This document shows, one piece after another, positions 1 through 11,300 of a stretch of DNA of 60,000 nucleotides. Origin of the DNA: Nematostella vectensis (taxonomy: Eukaryota; Cnidaria; Anthozoa; Actiniaria; Edwardsiidae); the NCBI RefSeq assembly GCF_932526225.1, contig NC_064044.1, positions 7,306,801 to 7,366,800 of the forward strand. Direction: 5' to 3'. How positions within the stretch are numbered: the stretch's first letter is position 1; every line of letters starts with the position of its first letter. A program made the translations under genes and the position numbers. The notes under the pieces were generated by a model. It searched no databases. It saw only the letters and a list, made by a program, of their open reading frames with translations, and was not told where the DNA came from.

Positions 1-357
1 TGTATCATCATAATTGTCATCAAAATCATACAATATTATTGTCATTAACTAGAGACTTTATGATCAATATCATTGTTATCAGTATTATCATATCATCACT
101 ACCATTATCACATCGACTATTATAACACAATCATCATCACTATCATTATTATCAGCATAGAAATTTCCATTATCATGGTCATCATAATCATTATTATTAT
201 CATTACATCACTATTGTTATCATTATCATCTTCATTATCAATACATTACTTTCATTATCAATACATCATTATCAATACTATCATTATCTCCATCGCCATC
301 GCCATCGCCATCACTATAATCACCCAACATTCCATAATCACACTGATGACAAGGTAA
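1..357. repeat. ATC/ATT triplet-rich microsatellite
   Basis: This stretch is almost entirely degenerate (atc)n/(att)n trinucleotide sequence on the plus strand. It keeps one frame open by composition alone (Ile/Ser/His runs), so I do not call a gene here. A similar tract lies at 15605-15945. Confidence 0.85.
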
Positions 358-375
358 CACTGCCTTCATACTCAC

Positions 376-1298
376 CGAAGAGGACGGGATCTGGCTTAAT
401 ACACTTCAACATGTCAATGTCAAGAGTGAAGTTGTCGAGGTTACCGAATCCACTTAGTAGGCAAACCGGCTTGACAATGTTAAGGGCATAACAGTTTGGG
501 TCGAACAAGCAAGGCTCTACCAGCTAAGATACTAAAATCACTGGGAACACTGTGACTGGCGCTATTAAACAGACCATCCGCTCTAAATTATCAGTCAAAT
601 CGTCAAAAAAACTTCCATAAACACACAGTTTTCATAATTTTGAAATATTTTTCACGTTTTCCGTTAAAAATCATCGGAGATTGTTACGTAATCGACCGCA
701 AAGTACAAAGTGTGAAAAAGCATCCATTTCCATCGGCTGATTTGTGGTAGCAAATGCAATATTTTCGATTGAGTTTTGTAAATAAAGTATTGAAATTTGT
801 TTTTAGATGGTTATTTCGAGATTTTAATACATCATGTGCCTCACAAAGATACTTCACTAAAGAACAAGGATACGAGTCTCCAGTTAACAAGGATCATCTC
901 CCGCACGGCCTTGGAGTACGCGCGTCGACGGTCTCTTTCTGACAGCTGCAAGATCAAAACTCCACATCAGACAGAATCTTATTGAATAAAACACTACATA
1001 GGGAAAAGGCACTAAAGTAAAACAAGCAAAGAAACAAACTAACAAGAAAAGAAGTAAAGAAACATGCATCATCAACAACGAACAAGCAGAAAAACAAACA
1101 AGCAAATAAAAGCAAATAAACAATCACACATCACAACACTTTAAACAGCCATTTAACCAGTTGTGGAGTAACATTACAGTACTTGATACATTATTTAAAT
1201 GGAAGTGAATCAAATTTAAAAGAAACGAGCTACATACCACCGAAGTATCTCTGTCCGCCGAGCTTGCTAACAGAAATCTTGGTAAATACACTGCGACT
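376..1298 (-). CDS. Two exons of an unrecognised protein (partial gene)
   Basis: Two exons on the minus strand, 1298-1238 and 516-376, have good splice signals: a pyrimidine-rich tract ending TTTTCAG before 1298, donor GTATGT after 1238, acceptor CTGGTAG before 516 and donor GTGAGT after 376. The first ends with one leftover base and the second begins with two, so they join in frame. The joined peptide reads about 67 residues, including KLGGQRYFGEPC at the junction and CLLSGFGNLDNF in the second exon, with four Cys in the second exon. I do not recognise the family. It lies downstream of TRAPPC9 on the same strand but matches no part of TRAPPC9 that I know. The gene must continue left of the window, and its start was not identified. 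Both exons could alternatively belong to a diverged TRAPPC9 tail, which I think less likely. Confidence 0.5.
536..700 (-). mobile_element. MITE copy, family A (inverted, partial)
   Basis: This is related, in inverse orientation, to the elements at 8095-8312 and 36630-36865. Shared blocks include the TCTCCGATGATTTTTAAC-type end, the AATATTTCAAAAT block and the interior around TGTGTTTATGGAAG. It appears more diverged than the other two copies. Confidence 0.55.
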
Positions 1299-1667
1299 CT
1301 GAAAACAAAATCACAAAACGATTAGGTTTTGTTTTATTTACGTCACAAGAAAGTTTATATTTGATTTCATGTTATTCTATGTTGCCATTTGTTGACGGCG
1401 TGCTTGGCTTTAGTTTGCCACTGGTAGCTCACTACTGATACAACAGATCTTGAAAAGGCTCTCCACCAACAAAGATATTTTTAGTGATCCAAATGCAACG
1501 TGACTCATTATATTATCGCGAGGAGACTTTCAGGCGTAATATCAAACAAGCAGCAATTTCTTTCCGAGAAGTGAATATCTAATGAGTCACGTGCCACCTG
1601 GAGCATTGAAAATGTCTTTTTACCACAGGGTTCCATAACCAACGAAAACACGCTTCACCCAACAGGC

Positions 1668-1770
1668 TTTATTGTCAACTCAGGAAGCCCAGCGAAAGTA
1701 GTCACCTACTTCTTGGTATCGTTGCCTTGAATGCTCAGCATGCCCTTGCTGTTGGTAGCGCTGTGCTCGT
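1668..1770 (-). CDS. Possible 3'-terminal exon with poly(A) signal
   Basis: On the minus strand an acceptor (CGCTTACAG) precedes 1770. The following frame reads about 21 residues (EHSATNSKGMLSIQGNDTKK) and stops at TAG 1708-1706, and AATAAA follows at 1673-1668. It could be the last exon of the TRAPPC9 transcript, but the peptide does not resemble the conserved TRAPPC9 C-terminus, and I could not connect it by phase to the last recognised TRAPPC9 exon. A second frame through the same exon stays open slightly longer. RNA evidence is needed to choose. Confidence 0.35.
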
Positions 1771-1941
1771 CTGTAAGCGAATAATCAAATCAAACGTCTA
1801 TACTTGAAGGGTAATATACCTATTTCAACAGCCCAATCAGGAGTTCTGACTGGGTTCCCTGTGGTTGGTTAGGGGAAGCGTGGCGTCAAAGGACACTCTG
1901 ACCCTGTATGCAGGCGTTTTCTTTACGCGAGAAGCAAGTCT

Positions 1942-1991
1942 CGATCGCAGCCGCCATCTCGAATTTGGAGCTAAGATGGCGGCTACGATCG
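1942..1991. repeat. Imperfect palindrome (hairpin-forming)
   Basis: The 18-bp arms 1942-1959 and 1974-1991 are reverse complements with one mismatch, separated by 14 bp. The arms contain GCCGCCATCT/AGATGGCGGC and CGATCG. Likely the core of a small foldback element. Confidence 0.75.
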
Positions 1992-2159
1992 CTCGAGGCT
2001 GGCTTTTGGCGATAAAAACATCATCAAACTCCTGAATGTAGGCTACTTTTAGTACTGGAAACACTATGACAGCACGTGGAACTATATAGGCTATGATGGG
2101 TTCGGTTGGACAAGAGAACATACGAGTCGAAAGCACTGGAAAAAGGAAGTTATTCATTA

Positions 2160-2295
2160 CAGGTTGAATGCGGTGTGCTGAACGCCTTGTGAAAACAAAG
2201 TAGCTACGCTGACTTTTTGAGTATCAGCTCTTCGTCGGAGATTGTTCAGTTTGACTGACTCCGGGCTATCGCCAAAGTGTTTCAAATTTGGCAAA
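2160..2295. repeat. Dispersed repeat B, copy 1
   Basis: This segment resembles 4265-4385. Both contain a CCTTGTGAAA/CCTCTGTGAAA block, GTAGCTRCGCTGACWTTTYGAG and a GCYCTTCGTYGGAG block in the same order. It sits immediately beyond the last TRAPPC9 exon and contributes an artefactual open frame there. Confidence 0.6.
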
Positions 2296-2317
2296 AACAC
2301 CGAATGGTCGTTTCCAC

Positions 2318-5300
2318 CTTGTTTGTTGTGGACCCTGTAGTCGAGCTCCATGTCGTTCGAGGTCTTGTTATCAGCGTCGAATAACACAAGGCACTGAGTG
2401 GCGTTACTGAAAATGGACAACAGATCAATGTTCAGGGTTATCCATTCGCAGGGGCGGTGAGCGGGGAAGGGCAGGGGGCGCTTGAACCCATCCCCCCCCA
2501 CCTATACACACACTTTCTGTACTCTTTGTCAAACCCACGTACCCCCCTCCCTCCCAATCCGGCACTTCGCCTCCCCCCCCACTCTTGGGACCATTCCGCA
2601 GCCCCTGATATGCAGCACAGCTTCTTTAGTTAAAGGCGTGGCACCCCTATGGTAAAATTATTGACGAACCTTTCAAATGTTTTATACCCTGAGCTAGGCT
2701 CATACTTTGAGTGGAGTTAAACAACATTCATAGGTCGGGTCTAAGAGGAATATCATGCATACTCCCTTTAAGATATACGCGATGGTATTTCTATCAAGCG
2801 TTACCTTGGTAGCGATTTTACGTCATAGTTATGGCAGTGGAGACTGGGAGCGACAGATACATCTATTGTCATGGAAACGCGTCGGTATAGCTGGTCCGCA
2901 CCCACACCCCCATAGTAACGAAACTGAATAATGCCATTCAGGCCCCATGGTGCCTCGGGGTCGTAGTAGATATTCTCTGAGCTCCCGATGCACATCGGGA
3001 CGTGAAAGACGCCCGTGATGGTGATGCTGACGTCAGTTGATTCCCCAGGGGGCAGCGGGAGCCGCGAGTTCAATTCGTCTTCGTCGATACTGAAGATGTC
3101 ATTGACCCCTGTAAATATCAAGAGACCGTGTCAAACCTTTTGCTTGGCTTTGGGATGAAGAACAACAATAAAAAAATAACCCTGTAAAAGTCATAACAAA
3201 AGTAGATGTTCGCTTAATATTGGTAACAATAACATTTAATAATACGTTTGGGACTGGGGAATGGCGGGACGGCCGTTTAATCGGAGGTGATTAAATACAT
3301 TTTGGAGCCTTTTGATGGTCACTTACGGTCACCAAAAATACAGTAATTGATTGGCCAAAATTCCGGACCTTAGGGAGGTACAAGGGTACGGTGATTTAGT
3401 GACCAATATTCAGGAACATAAAGAAACGATCGAATTATAGAGGTACCACTGTTGTACTTGATTAACCAATATTAAAGAACTTCAAGATGTGATCAATTTA
3501 TGGAGCTACCACAGAACAGTTTTTGAGTGACCAATATTTCGAGACTTGAGGAAGTGGTCAGCTTATAGAGGTATCACAAAATAGTATTTGAGTGGACAAT
3601 ATTACGAGACTTAAAAAGTGGTCAGCTTATAGAGTTACCGCTGTTCCTGTAAACTCCAGTGTACTCTTACCGTCACCCTGCTCGCTGTTCAGGCAAATGC
3701 TGACGGACTCTATCGCTCGACCTCCAACATTCTCCAGGGTGATGGTGCCCTGGATCCTGTGTGACGAACAGCGAAAGGATCAGCGATAGGTAGACACGTC
3801 CAAAAGGGGAGAGGGCGTGGCATTAAGTGGGGGAGGGGGTGGCAAGCACAAAAGACATACTAAACTTGAATAAGGGTAGAAAATACAAAAAAATAATCTA
3901 CATCACAGGGACCTCACCTCTTTAAAATAAGGATAGAATTGTGTCTTAGCTTTTCGTTGTTATTGATTTAGTACGTGCGTGCGTATGTTTCCCTTGTCTG
4001 CTTTTTCGACTCCTTGTGATTTTGCGCTCTCTTTCATTGGCTATGTGTCTAACAGCCGTCTCAACTCGTATGCGACACGAAAGCCATTTCGCAGTCGAGA
4101 CAGCCATTAGAAAAGGCGTGTATTAAGTACATGCAGCGGAAACCTGTTAACATGAACCTTCATGGATATATGTACAATTCATGTTGAGAGAGGTTGATTT
4201 ATCCGAGTAGACAGGACTGAAAACTAGTCCCTAGAGACGAGCTATAAAGCACCAAAAGGTTGAAAAAGTATGTTAAATGCCTCTGTGAAACACAGTAGCT
4301 GCGCTGACATTTCGAGAGCTAGCCCTTCGTTGGAGCTCCAAAGCCTACTCAGACCCTCTAGTTTTTCTACCGTTTGTCTGTAGTCTTTTTTGTTATACAA
4401 TTTAGTCCCTAGGGAGCATGAAGTCAGTTCAAGATATCAGGGTTTCATTGCATAGTACAGTATGTACGACGTACCTTTGGCCTGCATAAAGCGTCACCGC
4501 AGTGACAAGGGGTGCACTCTGAGGGCTGTCGGGGTCCAAGGGCGCGGCCCGTACCTTGGGCAGAGAGGTGCTGACCTGTAGGAGAGGCATAGTCTGCACC
4601 ACCTCTACCTCTAGAGGGAAGTCCTCCTTGACCTGCAGGTGGTCCTTGGACAGAGGGCAGGTGCTGTCTGTGCCAAATACGGTGACTGTGTAACCTAGGC
4701 AACAGAGAATTGGGTCAGGATAAGGAATGTTATAGAGAGAGACTTGGGGTGAAAGATGGAGAAAAAGAAAAGTTAGGAGGGCCTGGAACATGGAAATGGG
4801 ATAAGAGATGGAACATTTGAAAAGCCAATGATATGATGGATACGGAAATGGAATAAGAGATGCAACATTAGAAAAGTCAAGAAGTCTGTGCCAAATACGG
4901 TGACTGCGTAACCTGAGTGACAGAGAATTGGGGAAGGAGAGAAATGTTAGAACAGTTATGGAGCTACAGTACAGCCAGGAAGACACTTAACAGCCTCTGA
5001 GTGACAGAGAATTGGGGTAGGAAAGGAATGTAATAGAGCTGGACTTGGGATAAGAGAGGGAGAAATATTATGGAAAAGTTAAGGGCGAGGGATAGACAGA
5101 TGAGACAAGAGATGGAACATTTGAAAAGTCAAGTAGATGAGGGACACCGAAATGGGATGAGAAATGGAACATAAGAAAAGTCAAGGAGATTAGGGAAACA
5201 AAAAAGGGATAAAAAATGGAACATAAGAAAAGTCAAGGAGATGAGGGAACAGACAGGGGATAAGAAATGGAACATAAGAAAAGTCAAGAAGATGAGGTAC

Positions 5301-6154
5301 ACAGAAAATGGAAAAGAAATGAAAAGTCAAGGAGATGAGGGACAGAGAAATGGGATAAGAAATGGAATATAAGAAAAGTCAAGGAGATGAGGGAAACAGA
5401 AATGGGATAAGAGATGGAACATAAGAAAAGTCAAGGAGATGAGGGACAAAAAATGGGATAAGAGATGGAACATAAGAAAAGTGAAGGAGATGAGGGACAG
5501 NNNNNNNNNNNNNNNNNNNNNNNNNNNNNNNNNNNNNNNNNNNNNNNNNNNNNNNNNNNNNNNNNNNNNNNNNNNNNNNNNNNNNNNNNNNNNNNNNNNN
5601 NNNNNNNNNNNNNNNNNNNNNNNNNNNNNNNNNNNNNNNNNNNNNNNNNNNNNNNNNNNNNNNNNNNNNNNNNNNNNNNNNNNNNNNNNNNNNNNNNNNN
5701 ACAGAAATGGGATTAGCCTGAGTATCAGGCGATTTTATTTTTCAAAAGTCGGAGAGGAAAAATAAAAGTACAACTGACACAAGTACTAGACGCGACGCCT
5801 GCCGCCCCATCTCAGGCTACTGTCAAAATATGTTGGCTGTCAATTTTCCAATGACTCGCGTGGTGGCACAATCAAATGCCCAAATCAAATTATAAACAGC
5901 ATTTATGTAAAACAAAACTACATTGGTGTTATATGCAAGGGTAATAATTTTAGTAATGACGAACTGAAAAGAAACGCAAAGATAGTTCACGGCTCAGGAG
6001 ATTTACAATTTAAGTATATGACTGCAGATCCACACATCACTAAAATACTACAGGATATTCACATCACCAATTTACTACAGGCTTTTTCGTAATAGACAAA
6101 CCGCTGCTTGAACACAGAGATGGAACACTAGAAAAGTCTAAGGTATTTTAGATA

Positions 6155-6190
<36 letters not shown>

Positions 6191-8324
6191 TTAGTTTGAG
6201 AAAAATACAAACTACATAGGTTTCCCTACAGGTCTGTTTCGTGGTTGCCCACTCATCAGGGGATTTTCAAAATCCCCTGATGAGTGGGCAACCACGAAAC
6301 AGACCTGTAGGGAAACCTATGTAGTTTGTATTTTTCTCAAACCAACACCACACACCGCTCCACTCTCGAGCATTGAGCACCTTCTTATATATATATATAT
6401 GCCTGGAGCATAACAAACATAATAAATGTCACCAAACAAACAGTGTTCTCCACCAACTGTAATCAGACCAATTAACAACAGAAAGTTGATTAGATGTAGT
6501 ACAGAGGGGGCAAAGAGTCCCTAAAGTAGGAAGCAAAGAATGATATATAATTATGAACTGACAGACAGACCGACAGACAGACTGACAGATGGACCGACTA
6601 ACCTGTAATGTGTAGCTGCCCTGTGCCATGTGGGATACCGAGAAGGATGACTGAGTGAGGTCCTGTGTGTGGAGGGAGGGACAGGCATGCTGGAAAGGGC
6701 TCGAATTCAACACCCTCAGTACACAAAACCTGAATGGACAAATATAAGAATCATGAAGAATGCAGCCCAGTAACTAGGGGGTCATGGGAATTTGGAAGAA
6801 CACAACATTATATTTCATTTTTTCAGTTTTTATTCACATTTGTGCAGCATTTCTCTTTCAAGCATTGTGCAGATTTTTCCTGTCAAGTCAATAGTTCTGG
6901 GAGCTACAGTATCATCAATACTTGTCATCATATTTATCCCATAGCCTTACCATTTTACTGACTTTGAGCTCAAAAGGCATAGGATTAAAGACCTCCATGG
7001 ACACCTGACCAACCTCCCCTTGTACCCACAGGGTTGCTGCAATCAAGATATACAATATGTAGTAAGATGGCTGAGATACTTAAACAAACTACAGGCTGTT
7101 TCATATTTTCCTCCATACAAGTCCTTACAGTGTGATGCATGCCATGACCACCGGGACAGTGGTAAGAAGCAAGCCAATACTATTATAATTCTGTTCTGCA
7201 ACTTCTACTTTTATGCTTTATGTTTTGTTTCTGTGTATGTATGTATGTGTGCCCTGACCTACTGCACATTGTACTTATTTTTCTGGCATCTACTGTATCC
7301 TCGTTAACCCTTCGGTTATTTCAGATGCCAGTACCCCTAAAATATATATTTTGTTTTTTGATCTTATAGAGTATCTATGTAAGCTTGGGGTAAATAAATG
7401 TTTGTTGTTGTTGTTGTTGTTGCTTTTGTTGTTGTTGTCAATAAAGAGGCAAAAAAAGCAACCCTGTATGTCAGAGAAATGTTTCAGGGTGTGCTTCCAA
7501 GCATGAAGGGAGACTACTGGTAATGAAGCTCATTTCATTTCAAACTGTGATTCTCGCATCGCAAATGGCTAACTTTTAATTAAACGTCTTGCTGGTCATG
7601 GAACGGCATAATTCATCAATTATCCTGTGGCCTCAGCCTAGGTGTTGGTGGGGATGTTGGACATAAATTCAACATTTGAATAAATAAATGAGATCAAATT
7701 AAAACAATTTCACAAAGTTATACTGCATCAGAGAAATATACATACTTTTTCTCTTCCTGGCCTCCTTTGGGCTTCGCCGCAGTGAGGAAAATATGAATGG
7801 GCCCTTGTTGGGCAAGGCAGCGGTAGACAGCTTTTTCCTTCCAACAGGTTTTAGATGTGGTGCAAGAGGGTGAACGTGGAGGCATCTGGAGGCACAACAG
7901 GGAAACAAAACTCATGTTTACTAACAAAACAAGAAACTAATTTAGCACTTGGAATACCCAGAAATAAATTATGGTGATTATCATCATTACTGCAAAAGTG
8001 GATCCATGAGTTCCAATCAGGAGGAGAAGCAAAGCTATTAAGGATGTTCTATTCAATATTTGTAGGTGTGGATTCTCTTTCATTTCCAGCTGCATTGTCA
8101 CCAGTTTACTTCCGGTCGATTAAATAACAATCTCCGATGATTTCACAAAAAATATTTCAAAATATTGAAAGCAGTGTGTCTAGTGGAAGTTTCTTTGAGG
8201 ATGTGAGTGATAATTTAGTGTGGATGGCTTGTTAAATGGTGTGGATTCTAATAGGTTTTGAGGTTGAGGTTTCCGTCTGGAAGTGAACTAGTGACAATGC
8301 TGTTTTAATATTAAAATTTATGGG

Positions 8325-8371
<47 letters not shown>

Positions 8372-11300
8372 TATTTCTTGGTCCACCCCTAGATCTGCCC
8401 ATGTATTACCAACCTAACAAGAGGCATTCTTGCAAGGCAGAGAGCTGGTTGTATCTCCTCTGACACCCCAACAACATTTTCTGATGATGCGGCGAGTGCT
8501 GATGGTGAACCAGAGCACTGTCTGGCAATATTATCCAGTCCAGAGGCAATGTCCGACTTCTCTGCGTCTGTCAGGTACTCATGCATCTCATGGAGCAGGA
8601 ATGCCATATGTCTGCATAGAAACAGAGTACTGAATGACAGTGGTATGGCTAGTAAGATCATGTACTCTACACTAGACAAGCTGGCATGGTGGAATCTGAG
8701 AAGGATAAATCAACAGAAGGCTGAAATGGTATGTTAGGTGCCTTAAGGCCTGGCTAAACATGCAAACATGTTTGTCAAACATTGAAATCGAACACTCGCG
8801 CCAGCATGTTTGGCGAAGTGGTTAAACACAAAAACATTTTCACAAAACATGGGCGTGCACACTTTTTCCGTTATGATTACGCGAGAAATCAAAGTGGCTC
8901 CATGGCAATTTCAAGCAGTGATTGGATAAAATCACAAAGCGCACACAATGTTTTGTTTGGTGAGTGGCTAAACAATAAAACATTTGCGTTCAACGCAAGT
9001 GTTTGATGAAAATGTTTTGATCTCGTGCAATCTGGTCGTGTTGTGGAAGCCAATTGAGTGCCATGTTTTGTGGGTGGCTAAACGTACAAACATTTGCGTC
9101 AAACGCAATGTTTGACAAACATGTTTGAGTGATTAGCCAGACCTTTACAGTCTCATTTTGCTCATTACATGAATACATGAGTATTTCCAAATGCTTTTTC
9201 ACACCTCATTGGCAGACGTGGGTCGCCCAGCCTTCGGGCAGTGAAGACTAGCTCATTCATCAGTCGGATCTGAAGACTAGGCCAGCCATATGGGTGGTCT
9301 GTTTCAACAAAACACACGACATTACAACAACAGAAGAACAGAATAGGAGAAACAATAGAGCAAATGATACAGTGCCCCCCAAAGGAGGGGTAGTCAGCTA
9401 TAAATAGAGAGCTTAAGAAAGTCAAACAGTGTTGACCGCCAAGTGGAACATATGTTTGTAGTGACAAATTCTTAGTGACAGTAAAGAATGGTTGACTCAC
9501 CTTTTAAAAAGTCATTCTTATCAAGTAAGATCTTGTAGCCTTTGATGGCTTGAAGAAGTAGAGAATAAGACTAGGGGCAAAAAGTAGACAAACTCAAAAT
9601 TAGAAACTGGGCACTACAAATAATTAGGAAAATAGCCAATACAGGCCTTTTCCACCTTAATCATGTGCAAAAAGAATAATTTTGACCAATCAGAGCACCA
9701 ACAGCATAGTATGTACTTATTCAATTTGCTTTTACTTGAGTTTGCTATCAGGTAGTAGGTCAGTCTACTTACAGCAGGCCATGCCGGAGAGGGAAGTGAA
9801 GGGGAGACGCACTGCATGGCTGCCACCCTTGTGAAGAACGCTGCCTTACGATGAAAACCTAGATGGGTATAGAGCTTAGCAGCAGAGCTGTATCGCTGTA
9901 TCTGAAGTGAGATAAAAAAGAACCTGCTTACCGCAATGATTCGAACAAGTGCCTTCCTTTAAATAAACACGCCCTCCCCAATAAGCTCCCCCCATCGACC
10001 TCGAATTTTGGAACATGCTCCCCCTCCCCAATAAGCGCCTCCTCCCCCTAAAAAATTTCCAAACAAAAACACCACTTGAATGGTGTAAATCTTCATGTTA
10101 TTTAGCTTGCATTGACATTCTCACATTAGAATGATCTGGTCAGCAATTTATAACCAATGAAATCTCCTCCATAAATGTACTGTATTAATTCTAACATATT
10201 TTTTACTGACAGTTTATCACAATTAAAATGTAGTTCTCAATTTATTCAGAAGCTGGTATTTTCCACTGAAATTAAATAAGTACCCCCTCCCCAATTAGCC
10301 CCCCCAAAGACCTGAAAAATGAAATAAGGGCCCCGCCAGCTGCAAGAGCTTCTTTTATTTAATGGTCTACTGTACCTTTTCTTGGTCAGTGAGTGTAATG
10401 TTAACAGAGAGAGCATTCTGTAAGGCCATACTAGCATCTATTGGTTTCTGCGAGAGATGACAATTGGATTTTTAAGAATTCTGTTTACACTAAAGAAAAT
10501 CTCAACAAAGACAAGATTCAGCCTGTACCTTTTGTGAAATCAAGAGTCGGGTCAGCTTTAGGTGAGCTTCTACTTCAACAATGGATGCACCTTTGATCTA
10601 TGAGATTAATTTAAGTAAAGTTGGTGTCATTCATTTGTCCATTCTATTTGTCTTATTGGTCCCAGAAGCCAAAGTATAAAGTTTGGAGATAAATTTATTG
10701 ACAAGATGCAATTATTATTATCCAACCTTGTCATACCAAAAATTTCAAAGGTAGTTGAAGCTAAAGATCAGAACAATAAAAATTCTTTATAATTCTAAAG
10801 GATCAATGTTTAAGAAAAAGGTTGTGAGCTTTCTCATGAATTGTAAAAACTAAATCTGGCATACATAAAAAAAAAACATAATTTATTTTGTGTAAAGCTA
10901 AGTCCTTCAAATAAAGTTTGCAGCTTTCTCAATAATAAATCCACAATCTTCACTTACCCTTCCATAAAGATAAATTGCTTCTGAAAGTCTCTCATAGACC
11001 TCCTCATAAGTAAACGCTGTAACATTTCTAAACTTTGCCTCATCTACATCATTTCCAAGTCCATTATTAGTGACATTGGCAGCTTTGGCTGCACAGTCTG
11101 TCGGGAGAACCAAAGACTTTGTTCCATTATCTTTACCCACTAAATTGATAGCTACAGAAGATGCACACTGCCCTTCAATTGAGCCAGCCACCCAAAGCAG
11201 GTCATTGATGGCACGTAAGTGTTCTATTGCAAGGAAGTAGTGGCAAAGAGCGTCCTGTGGAAGACCAACTAGCAGGCTAAGGTCAGCAAGGTATTTTCTG

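Noticed and set aside
73-357. Ile/His/Ser-rich open frame
   Set aside because: Triplet microsatellite composition, same as the frames near 15480-16005.
2157-2317. Continuation of TRAPPC9 exon 15 to the stop at 2157
   Set aside because: The continuation encodes dispersed repeat B (also at 4265-4385), not conserved TRAPPC9 sequence; a donor at 2317 is available.
4429-4986. A single 185-codon minus-strand frame
   Set aside because: Only 4694-4475 is TRAPPC9 coding (exon 12). The upstream part is intron that happens to stay open into the tandem repeat.
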